From Brevibacterium permense (GTDB lineage: Bacteria > Actinomycetota > Actinomycetes > Actinomycetales > Brevibacteriaceae), in NCBI RefSeq assembly GCF_025506275.1, contig NZ_QYCP01000084.1, forward strand, positions 1-64,000: a stretch of 64,000 bases of DNA, read 5' to 3'. Positions 1 to 10,454 of the stretch are shown here, piece by piece (within the stretch, counting starts at the first letter, position 1; every line of letters begins with the position of its first letter). Under the pieces are notes generated by a model. The model saw nothing but the letters and a program-made list of their open reading frames with translations. It did no database searches and was not told where the DNA came from. The position numbers and the translations under genes were made by a program.

Positions 1-70
1 CCACCCACCCAGCGGACCCGACCAGGGCCCTGCCGGGGGAGACGATAGACTTGCTGACGAAGAGAAGTGA

Positions 71-1144
<1,074 letters not shown>

Positions 1145-1145
1145 T

Positions 1146-3731
1146 ATGCGCGTCCCACTGAACTGGCTGGCCGACTATGTCGATCTCCCAGCCGAGACCG
1201 ATCCCCATGCCCTCGCTGCCGAATTCGCAGCCGTCGGTCTCGAGGAAGAGGACTTCTTCGGACCCGAGATCACCGGCCCACTCGTCGTCGGTCGCGTGCT
1301 CGAACTCGTCAAGGAAGAGCACTCGAACGGCAAGACCGTCAACTGGTGCCGCGTCGACGTCGGCCCCGAACACAACGAAGCCCTGGATGATCCGAAGGAC
1401 CCGCAGCCCGGTCCCGAGGTGCCCAGCCGCGGCATCATCTGCGGTGCCCACAACTTCGTGCCCGGTGACCTCATCGTCGCCTGCCTGCCCGGAGCGGTCC
1501 TGCCCGGCGACTTCGCCATCGCGGCACGCAAGACCTACGGTCACAAGTCCGATGGCATGATCTGCTCGGCCAAGGAACTCGGCCTCGGCGAGGATCACGA
1601 CGGCATCATCGTGCTGACCGATCTCGGGCTGACCGGTGAGCCCGGCGATGATGCGATCGCGCTGCTCGGCCTCGACCAGGTCACCCTCGACGTGAACGTC
1701 ACTCCCGACCGCGGCTACCAGCTGTCGATGCGTGGCATCGCCCGCGAATACGCGCAGATGAAGGGGCAGAAGTTCACCGATATCGGATCCGCCGAGGTGG
1801 CTCCCACCAATGCGGCCACCGACGATGGCTTCCCGGTGTCGCTCGAGGATTCGAACCCCATCAACGAGGTTGCCGGCTGCGATCAGTTCACCGCACTTCA
1901 GGTGACCGGGCTGGACCCTCAGGCGAAAACTCCGTTCTGGATGCAGCGTCGCCTGCAGCAGGCGGGTATGCGCCCGATCAGCCTGACCGTGGACGTGACG
2001 AACTACGTCATGCTCGAACTCGGTCAGCCGCTGCACGCCTATGACACCGCGCTGCTCGGTTCGGAGATCGTCGTCCGCCGTGCGAGTGCGGGGGAGAAGT
2101 TCACAACGCTTGACGACGTCGAGCGCACGCTCGATGCCGAGGACCTGCTCATCACCGACCGCGGGGATGGACCCAGTGGCAAGGGTGGGAAGATCATCGG
2201 CCTGGCCGGCGTCATGGGCGGCGCCGACGTCGAGGTTCACTCGGGAACGACCGACGTCGTCATCGAGGCCGCTCACTTCGACCCGATCTCCATCGCCCGC
2301 ACCTCACGTCGTCACAAGCTGTCCTCGGAGGCCTCGCGTCGCTTCGAACGCGGAGTCGACCCGAAATTGGCCCCTGTGGCGGCCCGTCGCTGCGCGGACC
2401 TGCTCGTCGAGCTCGCCGGCGGCACGCTCAGCCCTGCGACCACGCAAGTCGGCCAGGCTCCGGAGCCGACTGTCATCGAACTCCCGGTCGAGCGCGTTGC
2501 CTCGCTCGTCGGAGTCGAGTACACAACCGCCGAGGTGACCGGACTGCTCGAAGGCATCGGCGCGACCATCGAGGTCATCGGCAAGGACCGTCTGGCCGTG
2601 ACCGTGCCCAGTTGGCGCACGGACATCACCGACGCTGTCGACCTCATCGAGGAAGTCGCCCGCACCGGCGGCTACGACCGCATCCCATCCATCCAGCCTG
2701 CTGCCAGGGCCGGAAAGGGACTGACGGTGGCGCAGAAGACCCGCAGGCGGATCTCGAACCTGCTGGCCGCCGACGGGTTCACCGAGGTGCTGTCGTACCC
2801 GTTCACGAACGACAAACGCGACGACCAGCTGCGGCTGGATGCCGACGACGTGCGGCGCAAGCATGTGCGTCTGGCCAATCCGATGTCCGAAGACCTGCCG
2901 CTCATGCGCACCAACCTGCTCTCGACTCTTGTCGACTTGGTCGTCCGCAACCAGGGTCGCGGTTCCAAGGACGTGGCGCTGTTCGAGACGGGGCTCGTGT
3001 CCACCTCGGCGGGCCTGCCTGAGGGTCCCGGACCGCGTCACCTGCCCGGATACCACCCGAGCGATGACGAGCTCGAGGCGATCTACGCCTCGGTCCCGCA
3101 TCAGCCCTACCACTACGCTGGCATCATCTCCGGCAATGCCGAGATGCCCGGTGTCTGGGGCAAGGGGCGCAAGGCCGAAGCCGCCGACGTCATCGACACC
3201 GTTCGCCGGATCGCTGAGACGAACGGACTCGAAGTCACTGTGGAGGCCGATCAGATTGCCCCGTGGCATCCGGGACGGGCTGCGAAGTTCGTTCTTGCCG
3301 ACGGGCAGACTCTCGGCCATGCCGGTGAACTGCACCCGAAGGTGTGCGAGAACCTCGGCCTGCCGGCACGGACGGTCGGGTTCGAGATCGATCTCGACGC
3401 TCTGCTTGCGCAGGACGATCTGCGGGCCTGGGACGGTGCGCTGTCGACGTACCCGGTCTCCCGTCAGGATGTGGCTCTCATCGTCGATGCGGACCTGCCG
3501 ACGCAGACTCTGGCCGCGACGCTGCGCGAGGGTGCAGGGGAGGAGCTCGAACTGCTCGAGACTTTCGACCTCTACACCGGCGACCAGCTGCCCGAGGGCA
3601 AGAAGTCGCTGGCGTTCCGCCTGACGTTCCGTGCCCCGGATCGTACGCTCAAGGCCGATGAGGCCTCGGCGATGCGTGAGGCGGCGACCGCATTGGCCGC
3701 TGAGCGTCACGGCGCCGAAGTCCGTAGCTGA
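1146..3731 (+). CDS. pheT: Phenylalanine--tRNA ligase beta subunit
   Basis: Beta subunit of phenylalanyl-tRNA synthetase; it contributes tRNA binding and B3/B4 editing. The 861 aa protein shows the family layout: an N-terminal start (MRVPLNWLADYVDLP), an EMAP-like tRNA-binding domain at about 40-155, a B3/B4 region around 210-370 (RRHKLSSEASRRFERG), a B5 domain, a catalytic-like domain at about 490-720 (LANPMSEDLPLMRTNLL), and a C-terminal FDX-ACB anticodon-binding domain (YPVSRQDVALIVD, SLAFRLTFRAPDRTL). The start ATG lies one base after the pheS stop. A strong hairpin follows the stop and ends the transcript. Confidence 0.97.
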   Translation: MRVPLNWLADYVDLPAETDPHALAAEFAAVGLEEEDFFGPEITGPLVVGRVLELVKEEHSNGKTVNWCRVDVGPEHNEALDDPKDPQPGPEVPSRGIICGAHNFVPGDLIVACLPGAVLPGDFAIAARKTYGHKSDGMICSAKELGLGEDHDGIIVLTDLGLTGEPGDDAIALLGLDQVTLDVNVTPDRGYQLSMRGIAREYAQMKGQKFTDIGSAEVAPTNAATDDGFPVSLEDSNPINEVAGCDQFTALQVTGLDPQAKTPFWMQRRLQQAGMRPISLTVDVTNYVMLELGQPLHAYDTALLGSEIVVRRASAGEKFTTLDDVERTLDAEDLLITDRGDGPSGKGGKIIGLAGVMGGADVEVHSGTTDVVIEAAHFDPISIARTSRRHKLSSEASRRFERGVDPKLAPVAARRCADLLVELAGGTLSPATTQVGQAPEPTVIELPVERVASLVGVEYTTAEVTGLLEGIGATIEVIGKDRLAVTVPSWRTDITDAVDLIEEVARTGGYDRIPSIQPAARAGKGLTVAQKTRRRISNLLAADGFTEVLSYPFTNDKRDDQLRLDADDVRRKHVRLANPMSEDLPLMRTNLLSTLVDLVVRNQGRGSKDVALFETGLVSTSAGLPEGPGPRHLPGYHPSDDELEAIYASVPHQPYHYAGIISGNAEMPGVWGKGRKAEAADVIDTVRRIAETNGLEVTVEADQIAPWHPGRAAKFVLADGQTLGHAGELHPKVCENLGLPARTVGFEIDLDALLAQDDLRAWDGALSTYPVSRQDVALIVDADLPTQTLAATLREGAGEELELLETFDLYTGDQLPEGKKSLAFRLTFRAPDRTLKADEASAMREAATALAAERHGAEVRS

Positions 3732-3744
3732 GAACAGTGCGTCT

Positions 3745-3785
3745 CAGAGCCCGGTCGACCGCTAGAGTGGTTCGACCGGGCTCTG
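3745..3785 (+). terminator. Rho-independent-type hairpin after pheST
   Basis: A perfect 14-bp inverted repeat (CAGAGCCCGGTCGA at 3745-3758, complement at 3772-3785) with a 13-nt loop begins 13 nt after the pheT stop. There is no clear U-tract, as is common in actinobacterial terminators. The position fits transcription stop of pheST. Confidence 0.75.
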
Positions 3786-3910
3786 CCCTGTCCGCTCGAA
3801 GCATCACGGTAGAGCGCACAAGAACATCCGAACACGTGGGCGTGAGGATCTGTGCTGCGCACCACGCCACCTGACCACTCGTACCCGACCATCGCTGAGG
3901 AGTCCCGACC

Positions 3911-4792
3911 ATGTCCGAGAAGCTGCCCTACGGAACGAACATGCCGACCACCGACGGAACCCCTGAGGCGACCGCGGTCCCGTCCGAGACGATTGCGCTC
4001 ATCACTGGCGGTGCCCGCGGAATCGGACGCCACCTGTCGGAGGCGTTTGCGAAGGCCGGTTATGACGTGATCGTGACGGCAACGTCGGCGGAGAAGGCGG
4101 AAGCTGCGGCCGATGTGATCGCTGAGGTGACCGGGGGAACGGCGACCGGAGTCGGACTGCGCACCGATGACATCACTGCGGTGCGCCAGCTGCGTGACTC
4201 TGTCGCCGGACTCGAGAAATCGACGGGCAAGCGCCTGCAGTTGCTCATCAACAATGCGGGTCGCATCGAGTCGACCGAGGGCCCGTTGTGGGACGCCGAC
4301 CCGGAGAGCCTCAAGGCCGTCGTCGACGCGAACGTCACCGGGGTTGCGCTGATGATCAATGTCTTCGCGCCGGTGCTCATGGCCGGCGCCGAGGCGACCG
4401 GTCGACCGAGCCGCATCATCGACCTCAACTCGGGGTCGGGAGCGAAGGGAACACCGGCGTATGCCGTGTATTCGGCGTCGAAGGCGTCACTGTTCCGTCT
4501 GGCCGATTCGGTCGTGCACTTCGGTCACGACAAGGGACTGCGCATCTTCGAGATGGCACCCGGTGTCGTCGAGACGGCCATGACGAAGTCGATGCCCGTC
4601 CACGATTTCCGTCAGGGCGATGACTGGACCTCGCCCGCGCAGGTCACGGACCTGGCCTTGGCACTAGCGTCGGGAAGCCTTGATGCATTCACTGGCCGGT
4701 ATGTCCGTGCGGGTGCTGACTCCGAAGAGTCACTGCTCGCCGAGGCGGCCTCGGGATTGTCGGATTCGACCCGCCGGATTGTGCTCGGCTGA
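3911..4792 (+). CDS. Short-chain dehydrogenase/reductase (SDR), substrate unknown
   Basis: Classical SDR of 293 aa, expected to be a cytosolic NAD(P)-dependent oxidoreductase. Visible motifs are the Rossmann cofactor loop GGARGIGR near residue 36, the structural NNAG motif near 115, an active-site Ser region (LNSGSG) and the catalytic YSASK near 188. A roughly 25-residue Pro/Thr-rich N-terminal extension precedes the Rossmann fold. The start at ATG 3911 has GAGGAG upstream. The gene stops one base before the likely pabAB start, so it may be co-transcribed with the folate genes. Sequence alone does not define the substrate. Confidence 0.85.
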   Translation: MSEKLPYGTNMPTTDGTPEATAVPSETIALITGGARGIGRHLSEAFAKAGYDVIVTATSAEKAEAAADVIAEVTGGTATGVGLRTDDITAVRQLRDSVAGLEKSTGKRLQLLINNAGRIESTEGPLWDADPESLKAVVDANVTGVALMINVFAPVLMAGAEATGRPSRIIDLNSGSGAKGTPAYAVYSASKASLFRLADSVVHFGHDKGLRIFEMAPGVVETAMTKSMPVHDFRQGDDWTSPAQVTDLALALASGSLDAFTGRYVRAGADSEESLLAEAASGLSDSTRRIVLG

Positions 4793-4793
4793 G

Positions 4794-7223
4794 ATGGTTC
4801 CAGACGGAGCGTCGGCGGCGACGGGGCCGCTGCGAACTCTGCTCATCGACAACGCCGACTCGTTCACGCTCAACCTGTTCCACCTCCTCGCCGAGGTGAA
4901 TGGGTGCGCGCCGACGCTCGTGCCCAACGATTGGGCCGAGTTCGAGCTGAGCGTGCTCGACGAATTCGACAACGTCGTCATCTCACCAGGACCGGGAACT
5001 CCGGAGCGGCCGGCCGACTTCGGCATCTGCGCCGAGGTGATCGAACATTCCCCGATTCCGGTGCTCGGGGTGTGCCTCGGGCATCAGGGGATTGCGCACG
5101 TTCACGGGGGAGTTGTGGCGCAGGCGCCAGAACCCCGGCACGGTCGGGAGTCTCCGATCAGTCATTCCGGCACCGGGCTCTTTGCGGGCCTTCCGTCGCC
5201 GTTCTCGGCGGTGCGGTATCACTCGCTCGCAGTCTCGGAACTGTCCGAGTCTCTCGAAACGACGGCATGGTCCGAAGACGGCGTCGTCATGGCGTTGCAA
5301 CATCGGACGAGGCCTCAGTGGGGAGTCCAGTTCCACCCTGAGTCGATTGCCTCCGAGAAGGCACGGACGCTGCTGCAGAACTTCGCCGACTTGACCGTGG
5401 AGTCGTGCGCAGGACGTACGAGAGCAAACGTCCCCGCGGGGACGAGTAAGGCATCCGATCCGCGGCCTTCGCCCTTTCGCGTCCCCGCGGGGACGTTCTC
5501 GGATCGTCAGCAGGCTCGGGTCGCCGACGACCGTTCTGATGAACCGCGTCGATACGTCCTCGACACCGACGAGCTGCCGCAGACAGTTACCGACGCCCGC
5601 CTGTTCGCTGAGCTCTTCGGCGGTCGGCGCGAGTCGATTTGGCTTGACGGCAACCTGCCCGGCAACGTCTTCTCACGGTTTTCGATCATGGGTGCACCGA
5701 CGGGTCCGCTGGCAAAAGTCGCGACAGCCTCGGTGCCGGACGGAACAGTCCACGTGCGCACGAACAATGACGGAGCAACGCCGTCTCTTGCAGCCTCCGG
5801 ATTCTTCGACTGGCTCGATGCTGAACTCTCCAGCGTCGATGTCGAGCTGGCACCCAGCGAGGCAAAATCACCTGGCACAGACGCGGAACTGCCCGCCACA
5901 AACGCCGACGGGCCCGACCTGCCGTTTCAGTTCCGGCCCGGGTGGGTCGGCTACCTCGGCTATGAGCTCAAAGCGGAGGTCGGTTCGCCGAACCAGCATC
6001 AGTCCGATCTGCCCGACGCCGTGATGATGTTCCTCGACCGTGCACTCGTCATCGACCACGACACCGACCGCATCCACCTCCTCGCACTGCGCGAACCTGA
6101 TGATCCTGCGGGCATTGTTGCGACGCAACAATGGTTCGACGACATTCGCACACTGATCGCAGCGTTCCCCGCTCACAACGCCGGTGAGCCTGTTCAGCCG
6201 AGCGCCACCTCGGTGATGGCAGACACCTCAAACCCGGCGGAACGTCGCAATCCAACCCTCGTGGCACGCCACAGCCAGCACGACTACGTCGACCTCATCG
6301 ATCGGATACAGCGGGAGATCACCGACGGCGAGACCTACGAAGTGTGCCTGACGAACATGCTCGAGGCCACGGCCGACCCACACGAGGACGCACTGGCGAT
6401 GTATCTGCGTCTACGGAGGGACAATCCGACACCGTTCGGAGCATTCATCCGCACCCGCGCGGCGGCGATCCTCAGTACCTCGCCAGAGCGGTTTCTGCGG
6501 ATCGGCTCCGACGGACTGGTGGAGTCGAAGCCGATCAAGGGCACTCGGCCCAGGGGAGCGAACCCGGACGAGGACGAGGCGATCAAGGCTGAGCTGGCCG
6601 CCTCGGTGAAGGATCGGTCGGAAAATCTCATGATCGTCGATCTCGTCCGGCACGACCTCGGGCGCACGGCCGGGCTGGGGTCGGTGCAGGTGGACACACT
6701 GTTCGGGATCGAGTCCTATGCGACGGTGCATCAGATGGTGTCGACGGTGAGCTCACGCTTGGCCGAGGACGCCAGCCCGGTGTCGTGTGTGCGGGCGGCA
6801 TTCCCTCCGGGGTCGATGACTGGGGCGCCGAAGCTGCGGACGATGGCGATCATCGATGAGCTCGAGGCGGGCGCTCGTGGGGTGTACAGCGGCGCGGTCG
6901 GGTACTTCTCGCTCGGCGGTGCCGTCGATCTCAGCGTCGTCATCCGCACGCTCGTCGTCCAGGGCGAGACGCTGCGGTACGGGGTCGGTGGGGCGATCGT
7001 CGCGTTGTCGGACTCCGCGGAGGAGTACGCGGAGACGGTGGTGAAAGCGGCACCGCTGCTGCGGCTGCTGGATGGAGCCGATTTCCCTGGTGGGACAGCC
7101 TCAGCTGACGGGCGATGCGTCAGTAGCGAAAATGGAGACGTTATCGATACCGTGATCCCCGACGAGGTGGCTGGTCCTGCCAATATAGACATGAACGCGC
7201 CGGCAAGTGGAGCAGATCGATGA
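4794..7223 (+). CDS. pabAB: Fused aminodeoxychorismate synthase (PabA-PabB)
   Basis: Makes 4-amino-4-deoxychorismate from chorismate and glutamine, the committed step to p-aminobenzoate and folate. The N-terminal PabA-type glutaminase shows LLIDNADSFTLNL, nucleophile Cys near residue 94 in GVCLGHQ, and QFHPES near 180. A Pro/Ser/Ala-rich linker of about 50 residues follows. The C-terminal chorismate-binding PabB domain carries PIKGTRPRG near 580, whose Lys marks PabB rather than TrpE, then LMIVDLVRHDLGR and GSMTGAPK near 673. I set the start at ATG 4794; the open frame extends upstream to 4680 but would overlap the SDR by 113 bp. The linker DNA contains two copies of a 16-bp palindrome. The stop overlaps the next ATG (ATGA), which is its pathway partner. 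Confidence 0.93.
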   Translation: MVPDGASAATGPLRTLLIDNADSFTLNLFHLLAEVNGCAPTLVPNDWAEFELSVLDEFDNVVISPGPGTPERPADFGICAEVIEHSPIPVLGVCLGHQGIAHVHGGVVAQAPEPRHGRESPISHSGTGLFAGLPSPFSAVRYHSLAVSELSESLETTAWSEDGVVMALQHRTRPQWGVQFHPESIASEKARTLLQNFADLTVESCAGRTRANVPAGTSKASDPRPSPFRVPAGTFSDRQQARVADDRSDEPRRYVLDTDELPQTVTDARLFAELFGGRRESIWLDGNLPGNVFSRFSIMGAPTGPLAKVATASVPDGTVHVRTNNDGATPSLAASGFFDWLDAELSSVDVELAPSEAKSPGTDAELPATNADGPDLPFQFRPGWVGYLGYELKAEVGSPNQHQSDLPDAVMMFLDRALVIDHDTDRIHLLALREPDDPAGIVATQQWFDDIRTLIAAFPAHNAGEPVQPSATSVMADTSNPAERRNPTLVARHSQHDYVDLIDRIQREITDGETYEVCLTNMLEATADPHEDALAMYLRLRRDNPTPFGAFIRTRAAAILSTSPERFLRIGSDGLVESKPIKGTRPRGANPDEDEAIKAELAASVKDRSENLMIVDLVRHDLGRTAGLGSVQVDTLFGIESYATVHQMVSTVSSRLAEDASPVSCVRAAFPPGSMTGAPKLRTMAIIDELEAGARGVYSGAVGYFSLGGAVDLSVVIRTLVVQGETLRYGVGGAIVALSDSAEEYAETVVKAAPLLRLLDGADFPGGTASADGRCVSSENGDVIDTVIPDEVAGPANIDMNAPASGADR
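5429..5444. repeat. 16-bp palindrome, copy 1, in the pabAB linker
   Basis: A perfect palindrome, CGTCCCCGCGGGGACG, sits within the region encoding the PabA-PabB linker. An identical copy lies 35 nt downstream. In frame it encodes a VPAGT-containing segment. Confidence 0.85.
5480..5495. repeat. 16-bp palindrome, copy 2, in the pabAB linker
   Basis: Second identical copy of CGTCCCCGCGGGGACG. Both copies are read in the same frame and both encode VPAGT, so the pair adds a short duplicated peptide motif to the interdomain linker. Confidence 0.85.
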
Positions 7224-8104
7224 CCGTCTGGCTATGGAACTCGCAGGAGTCTCGGTTCGAGGAGCCGATGGAGGACGTCGGCATGTGGACGTTGCTGGCG
7301 GCGGATTCGTGGTTGGTCGTAGGCGGGCGGGTGAGGACGTTCGACCGCCATCAGGCGCGATTCGCCGATGCCTCTGGGCAGGTGGGCGTTGGTGATCTGG
7401 TCACTGACGAATTCTGGGCGTCGGTCGTCGAGAAGATCCCGAAGACGGGGGAGTGGTTCCCGCGAGTGGACGTTCTTGAAACGGTACCGGGTGGCTCTCG
7501 AATGCTGGCGTTCCGTTTGCGGCCTGCACCGCCGCGGACTCGTGAACTACGGGTTCTCATTCCTCGGTATTCCGATCCGCGAAATACGCCTAGGCGTAAG
7601 GGCCCAGATATCGCATTGCTGGAGCGGCTGCTAAAGCAGGCGCGGGAAGAGTACGACTGCGACGAAGTGCTCCTACTCAGCGAAGACGGCTATGTCATTG
7701 AGGGTGCGACGACGAGCCTGTTGTGGTGGGACGGGGATACATTGTGCATTCCGGACCCCGAACTGGGTGCGTTGCCTAGCGTGACTTCTGCGGTGATCGT
7801 CGAGGAGGCCCGAACACGGTCGGTCCCGGTCGAGCACCGACGCGTGCGGCCAGAAGGACTCATCAGTCACGAGGTGTGGTTGGTCAATGCTTTGCACGGG
7901 ATTCGGAGAGTGAATTGGTTCGTCAATGCTCAGGGCGGTGGTGGGCGTGAGCCGTCCGGTCGGACGCGCGGGCCACGGACGGGCTCATCCGACCGAGCAG
8001 ATGATCCTGTTGAACGCTTCGAACATTTGAGAGACCGGATAGAAGCTGCGCGAGTTCCCGTGAGCGAATTCGAATGGGGCAGAGTAAAATCACAGCACCT
8101 ATAG
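7220..8104 (+). CDS. pabC: Aminotransferase class IV, probable 4-amino-4-deoxychorismate lyase
   Basis: Fold-type IV PLP enzyme of 294 aa. Next to pabAB the expected job is to cleave aminodeoxychorismate to p-aminobenzoate and pyruvate. Lys127 in RRKGPD is the likely Schiff-base lysine, and Glu161 in VIEGATTSLLW matches the family's conserved E-(x)-T-(x)-S/N element. The ATG overlaps the pabAB stop in an ATGA junction, implying translational coupling. The N-terminal half is diverged and the C-terminal 50 residues (Arg/Gly/Ser-rich) look like an unstructured extension. A branched-chain or D-amino acid aminotransferase is possible from sequence, but the context favours PabC. Confidence 0.75.
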   Translation: MTVWLWNSQESRFEEPMEDVGMWTLLAADSWLVVGGRVRTFDRHQARFADASGQVGVGDLVTDEFWASVVEKIPKTGEWFPRVDVLETVPGGSRMLAFRLRPAPPRTRELRVLIPRYSDPRNTPRRKGPDIALLERLLKQAREEYDCDEVLLLSEDGYVIEGATTSLLWWDGDTLCIPDPELGALPSVTSAVIVEEARTRSVPVEHRRVRPEGLISHEVWLVNALHGIRRVNWFVNAQGGGGREPSGRTRGPRTGSSDRADDPVERFEHLRDRIEAARVPVSEFEWGRVKSQHL

Positions 8105-8252
8105 TGAAGTGATTGTGGACGGTGCTATCCGTCGTTTCGAAAGTGGAGATTCGGTTTCAATTACTGGGAGTTCTCTGAGCCAAGGGTTAAACGGTTTCCG
8201 GCAGTCGTAACGTCGAATTGTCAATGAAGATCTCGCGACTAAGTGTGCTGTC

Positions 8253-9602
8253 ATGTCCCAACTCAAGAATCCTGCACCTTCTGATCACGAACACCATGTC
8301 CAGGTCAGACGCGCAGCCATTGCTAGTACTATCGGCACCACGATCGAGTGGTACGACTACTTTCTCTACGGAACCGCCGCGGCGTTGGTGTTTCCGCATC
8401 TCTTCTTCCCTGACGTTTCTCCCTATATCGGCACCCTCGCCGCCTTTGCCACCTACTTCGTCGGCTTCTTAGCCCGCCCAGTCGGCGCGGCGATCTTCGG
8501 GCATTGGGGTGACCGTATCGGTCGCAAGGTCATGCTCATCGTCACCCTGCTGATCATGGGAATCTCCACCGCTCTCATCGGCCTCCTGCCCGGTTCGGCA
8601 ACCTGGGGAGATGCGGCACCGATCATCCTTATCCTCCTCCGCGTCTGCCAAGGAATCGCTGTCGGCGGCGAGTGGAGCGGTTCGGTTCTGTTGTCGATGG
8701 AATGGGGCGACCAGAAGCGGCGTGGCCTGATGGGAAGCTGGCCGCAACTCGGAGTCGCCATCGGGCTGATCCTTTCGACCGGACTGATGTCTTTGTTCAA
8801 CGGAATCATGGGCAAGGACGCATTCATCACCTGGGGCTTCCGCATCCCGTTCCTTCTGAGCCTGGTGCTGGTGGCCATCGGCCTCTACATCCGGCTGAAG
8901 ATCATGGAGACCCCGCAGTTCTCGAAGGTAGTTGCGGAGAAAACCACGACGACTGCGCCGCTCATGCAGGTCATCCGCCGGTTCCCGAAAGAGATCATCC
9001 TTTCGGCACTTCTGAGGATGTCGGAGCAGATGCCGTTCTATGTGGTCACGGCCTTTGTACTCTCGTACATGACCAGCGGCTCAAATGGGCACGATTACTC
9101 GTACAACTTCGTGCTCATCGGAACTCTGGTTGCCGCGGGAGTGGAGTTCATTCTGGTCCCCTTGTTCGGTCTCTACTCCGATACGATCGGGCGCAAGAAG
9201 ATCTACGCTTGGGGTGCTGCGATTATGGGTGTGTGGGGCTTCATCTACTTCGCACTGCTCGACAGCGGCATCACCTGGTTGGCTTTCGTCGCCCTGTGTC
9301 TCGGCCTCGTGCCTCACGCCATGCAGTACGGGCCGCAGGCATCGATCATCGCCGAATCCTTCCCGACCAATCTTCGGTATACAGGTGCCGGCCTCGGCTA
9401 TCAGCTCTCGTCGATCATCGCCGGTGGTCCTGCGGCTCTGATTGCGACGTGGCTGATCCACCAGTTCGGAACCGGGTATGCAGTGTCCGTTTACATCCTG
9501 ATCTCTGCGGTCATCACGTTGGTTGCGCTGAAGTTCCTCAAGGACCGGTCGCGCAGTGACATCACCGAAGACGCGACCTACGCGAAAGGACGCAACCGCT
9601 GA
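8253..9602 (+). CDS. MHS-family MFS permease (metabolite:H+ symporter)
   Basis: Twelve-TM proton symporter of the metabolite:H+ symporter branch (ProP/KgtP/ShiA-like), 449 aa. Signatures are GTTIEWYDYFLYGTAA at the N terminus, the loop 2-3 motif GHWGDRIGRK near 85, GGEWSGSVLL near 145, and a repeated gating motif SDTIGRKK near 310. Such permeases import organic acids, betaines or amino acids; the substrate cannot be read here. The gene is convergent with the racemase-family gene, 17 bp away. No clear Shine-Dalgarno precedes ATG 8253, so translation may be leaderless or the start may lie slightly downstream. Confidence 0.85.
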   Translation: MSQLKNPAPSDHEHHVQVRRAAIASTIGTTIEWYDYFLYGTAAALVFPHLFFPDVSPYIGTLAAFATYFVGFLARPVGAAIFGHWGDRIGRKVMLIVTLLIMGISTALIGLLPGSATWGDAAPIILILLRVCQGIAVGGEWSGSVLLSMEWGDQKRRGLMGSWPQLGVAIGLILSTGLMSLFNGIMGKDAFITWGFRIPFLLSLVLVAIGLYIRLKIMETPQFSKVVAEKTTTTAPLMQVIRRFPKEIILSALLRMSEQMPFYVVTAFVLSYMTSGSNGHDYSYNFVLIGTLVAAGVEFILVPLFGLYSDTIGRKKIYAWGAAIMGVWGFIYFALLDSGITWLAFVALCLGLVPHAMQYGPQASIIAESFPTNLRYTGAGLGYQLSSIIAGGPAALIATWLIHQFGTGYAVSVYILISAVITLVALKFLKDRSRSDITEDATYAKGRNR

Positions 9603-9619
9603 GGGCCGGAAGCAGTCGC

Positions 9620-10333
9620 TCAGATTGCTGCCAGCGCAGGCTCCTCTGCCATCATCCACTCGACGATTGCGGCGACATGGGCATCGACAGAGTCGATGGC
9701 CGGCAGGGGAGCGGCCTCCGGCGGAACCAGCAGGCCGATCTCCGTGCATGACAGTGTCACTGCCTCGGCGCCACGGGCTTTGAGATCATTCATGATCTCG
9801 ACATACCGAGCGCGCGACATATCCGTGAACTTGCCCCGGGTGAGTTCATCCCAGATGATCTGGTCCACCTCGAGACACGTTGCCTCATCCGGCACCAGCG
9901 TCTTGATGCCCTGCTCCTCGAGTCGGCCCGTGTAGAAGTCCTCGAGCATCGTCCATCGTGTGCCGAGGACAGCCAGCGTTGAATAGCCCCGGCGCTTCGC
10001 CATTGTCGCGATCGAATCGACCATGTGGATGAGAGGCGCATCGACCTGCGCTTCAATCGCCGGTGCACACTTGTGCATGAGGTTTGTGGCGATCGCGACG
10101 GCCTCGGCTCCGCCATCGACCAAACGCTGTGCCGTCGAGGTGAGCGACGCATCATTGCCCGCCCAGTCGTTGGCCTCCTGCAAGGCCCGAATATCTGCGA
10201 AGTCGCACGAGTCGAGGAGGATCTGCGCCGAGTGATGACCGCCGAGCTGCTTCGCCACGGCATCATTGATCTTCGTGTAGTACTCGATGCTCGAATGCCA
10301 GCTCATTCCACCCAGCAAACCGATCCTGCGCAT
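9620..10333 (-). CDS. Aspartate/glutamate racemase family protein (YgeA/EcL-DER-like)
   Basis: Cofactor-independent amino-acid racemase fold, 237 aa. It opens with MRRIGLLGGMSWHSS and has the family C-terminal catalytic element SCTEIGLLV with Cys196. The position normally held by the first catalytic Cys is Thr83 (ATNLMHK). From memory, E. coli YgeA/EcL-DER, a broad-specificity racemase acting on homoserine and similar amino acids, has the same Thr/Cys arrangement. The open frame runs far upstream, but start 10333 is supported by GGAGTGGGAG just ahead of it and by the natural family N terminus. The gene is divergent from the LysR/TRAP operon, so the TRAP system may import its substrate; that link is inference. 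Confidence 0.85.
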   Translation of the reverse strand: MRRIGLLGGMSWHSSIEYYTKINDAVAKQLGGHHSAQILLDSCDFADIRALQEANDWAGNDASLTSTAQRLVDGGAEAVAIATNLMHKCAPAIEAQVDAPLIHMVDSIATMAKRRGYSTLAVLGTRWTMLEDFYTGRLEEQGIKTLVPDEATCLEVDQIIWDELTRGKFTDMSRARYVEIMNDLKARGAEAVTLSCTEIGLLVPPEAAPLPAIDSVDAHVAAIVEWMMAEEPALAAI

Positions 10334-10399
10334 ACTCCCACTCCTCAACTCAACGATGACCCGACGAATCAAAGTCGTCTCCTGTGACCAGTCTCGTGC

Positions 10400-10428
10400 G
10401 AACCTGGGACTCCCGGTAGACCCAGTTC
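10400..10428. promoter_or_regulatory. Candidate LysR operator between the racemase gene and lysR
   Basis: In the 121-bp divergent region an imperfect inverted repeat, GAACCTGGG (10400-10408) and CCCAGTTC (10421-10428), lies about 30 bp upstream of lysR. Location and symmetry suit an autoregulatory LysR site, but the motif is not proven. A CATAAG box at 10441-10446 sits 8 nt from the lysR ATG and could be a -10 element for a leaderless mRNA. Confidence 0.35.
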
Positions 10429-10454
10429 CCACTGCTCTGGCATAAGCTGGACTT

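Noticed and set aside
2304..3710. Long minus-strand open frame antisense to pheT
   Set aside because: Mirror frame of a high-GC gene; pheT is unmistakable on the plus strand.
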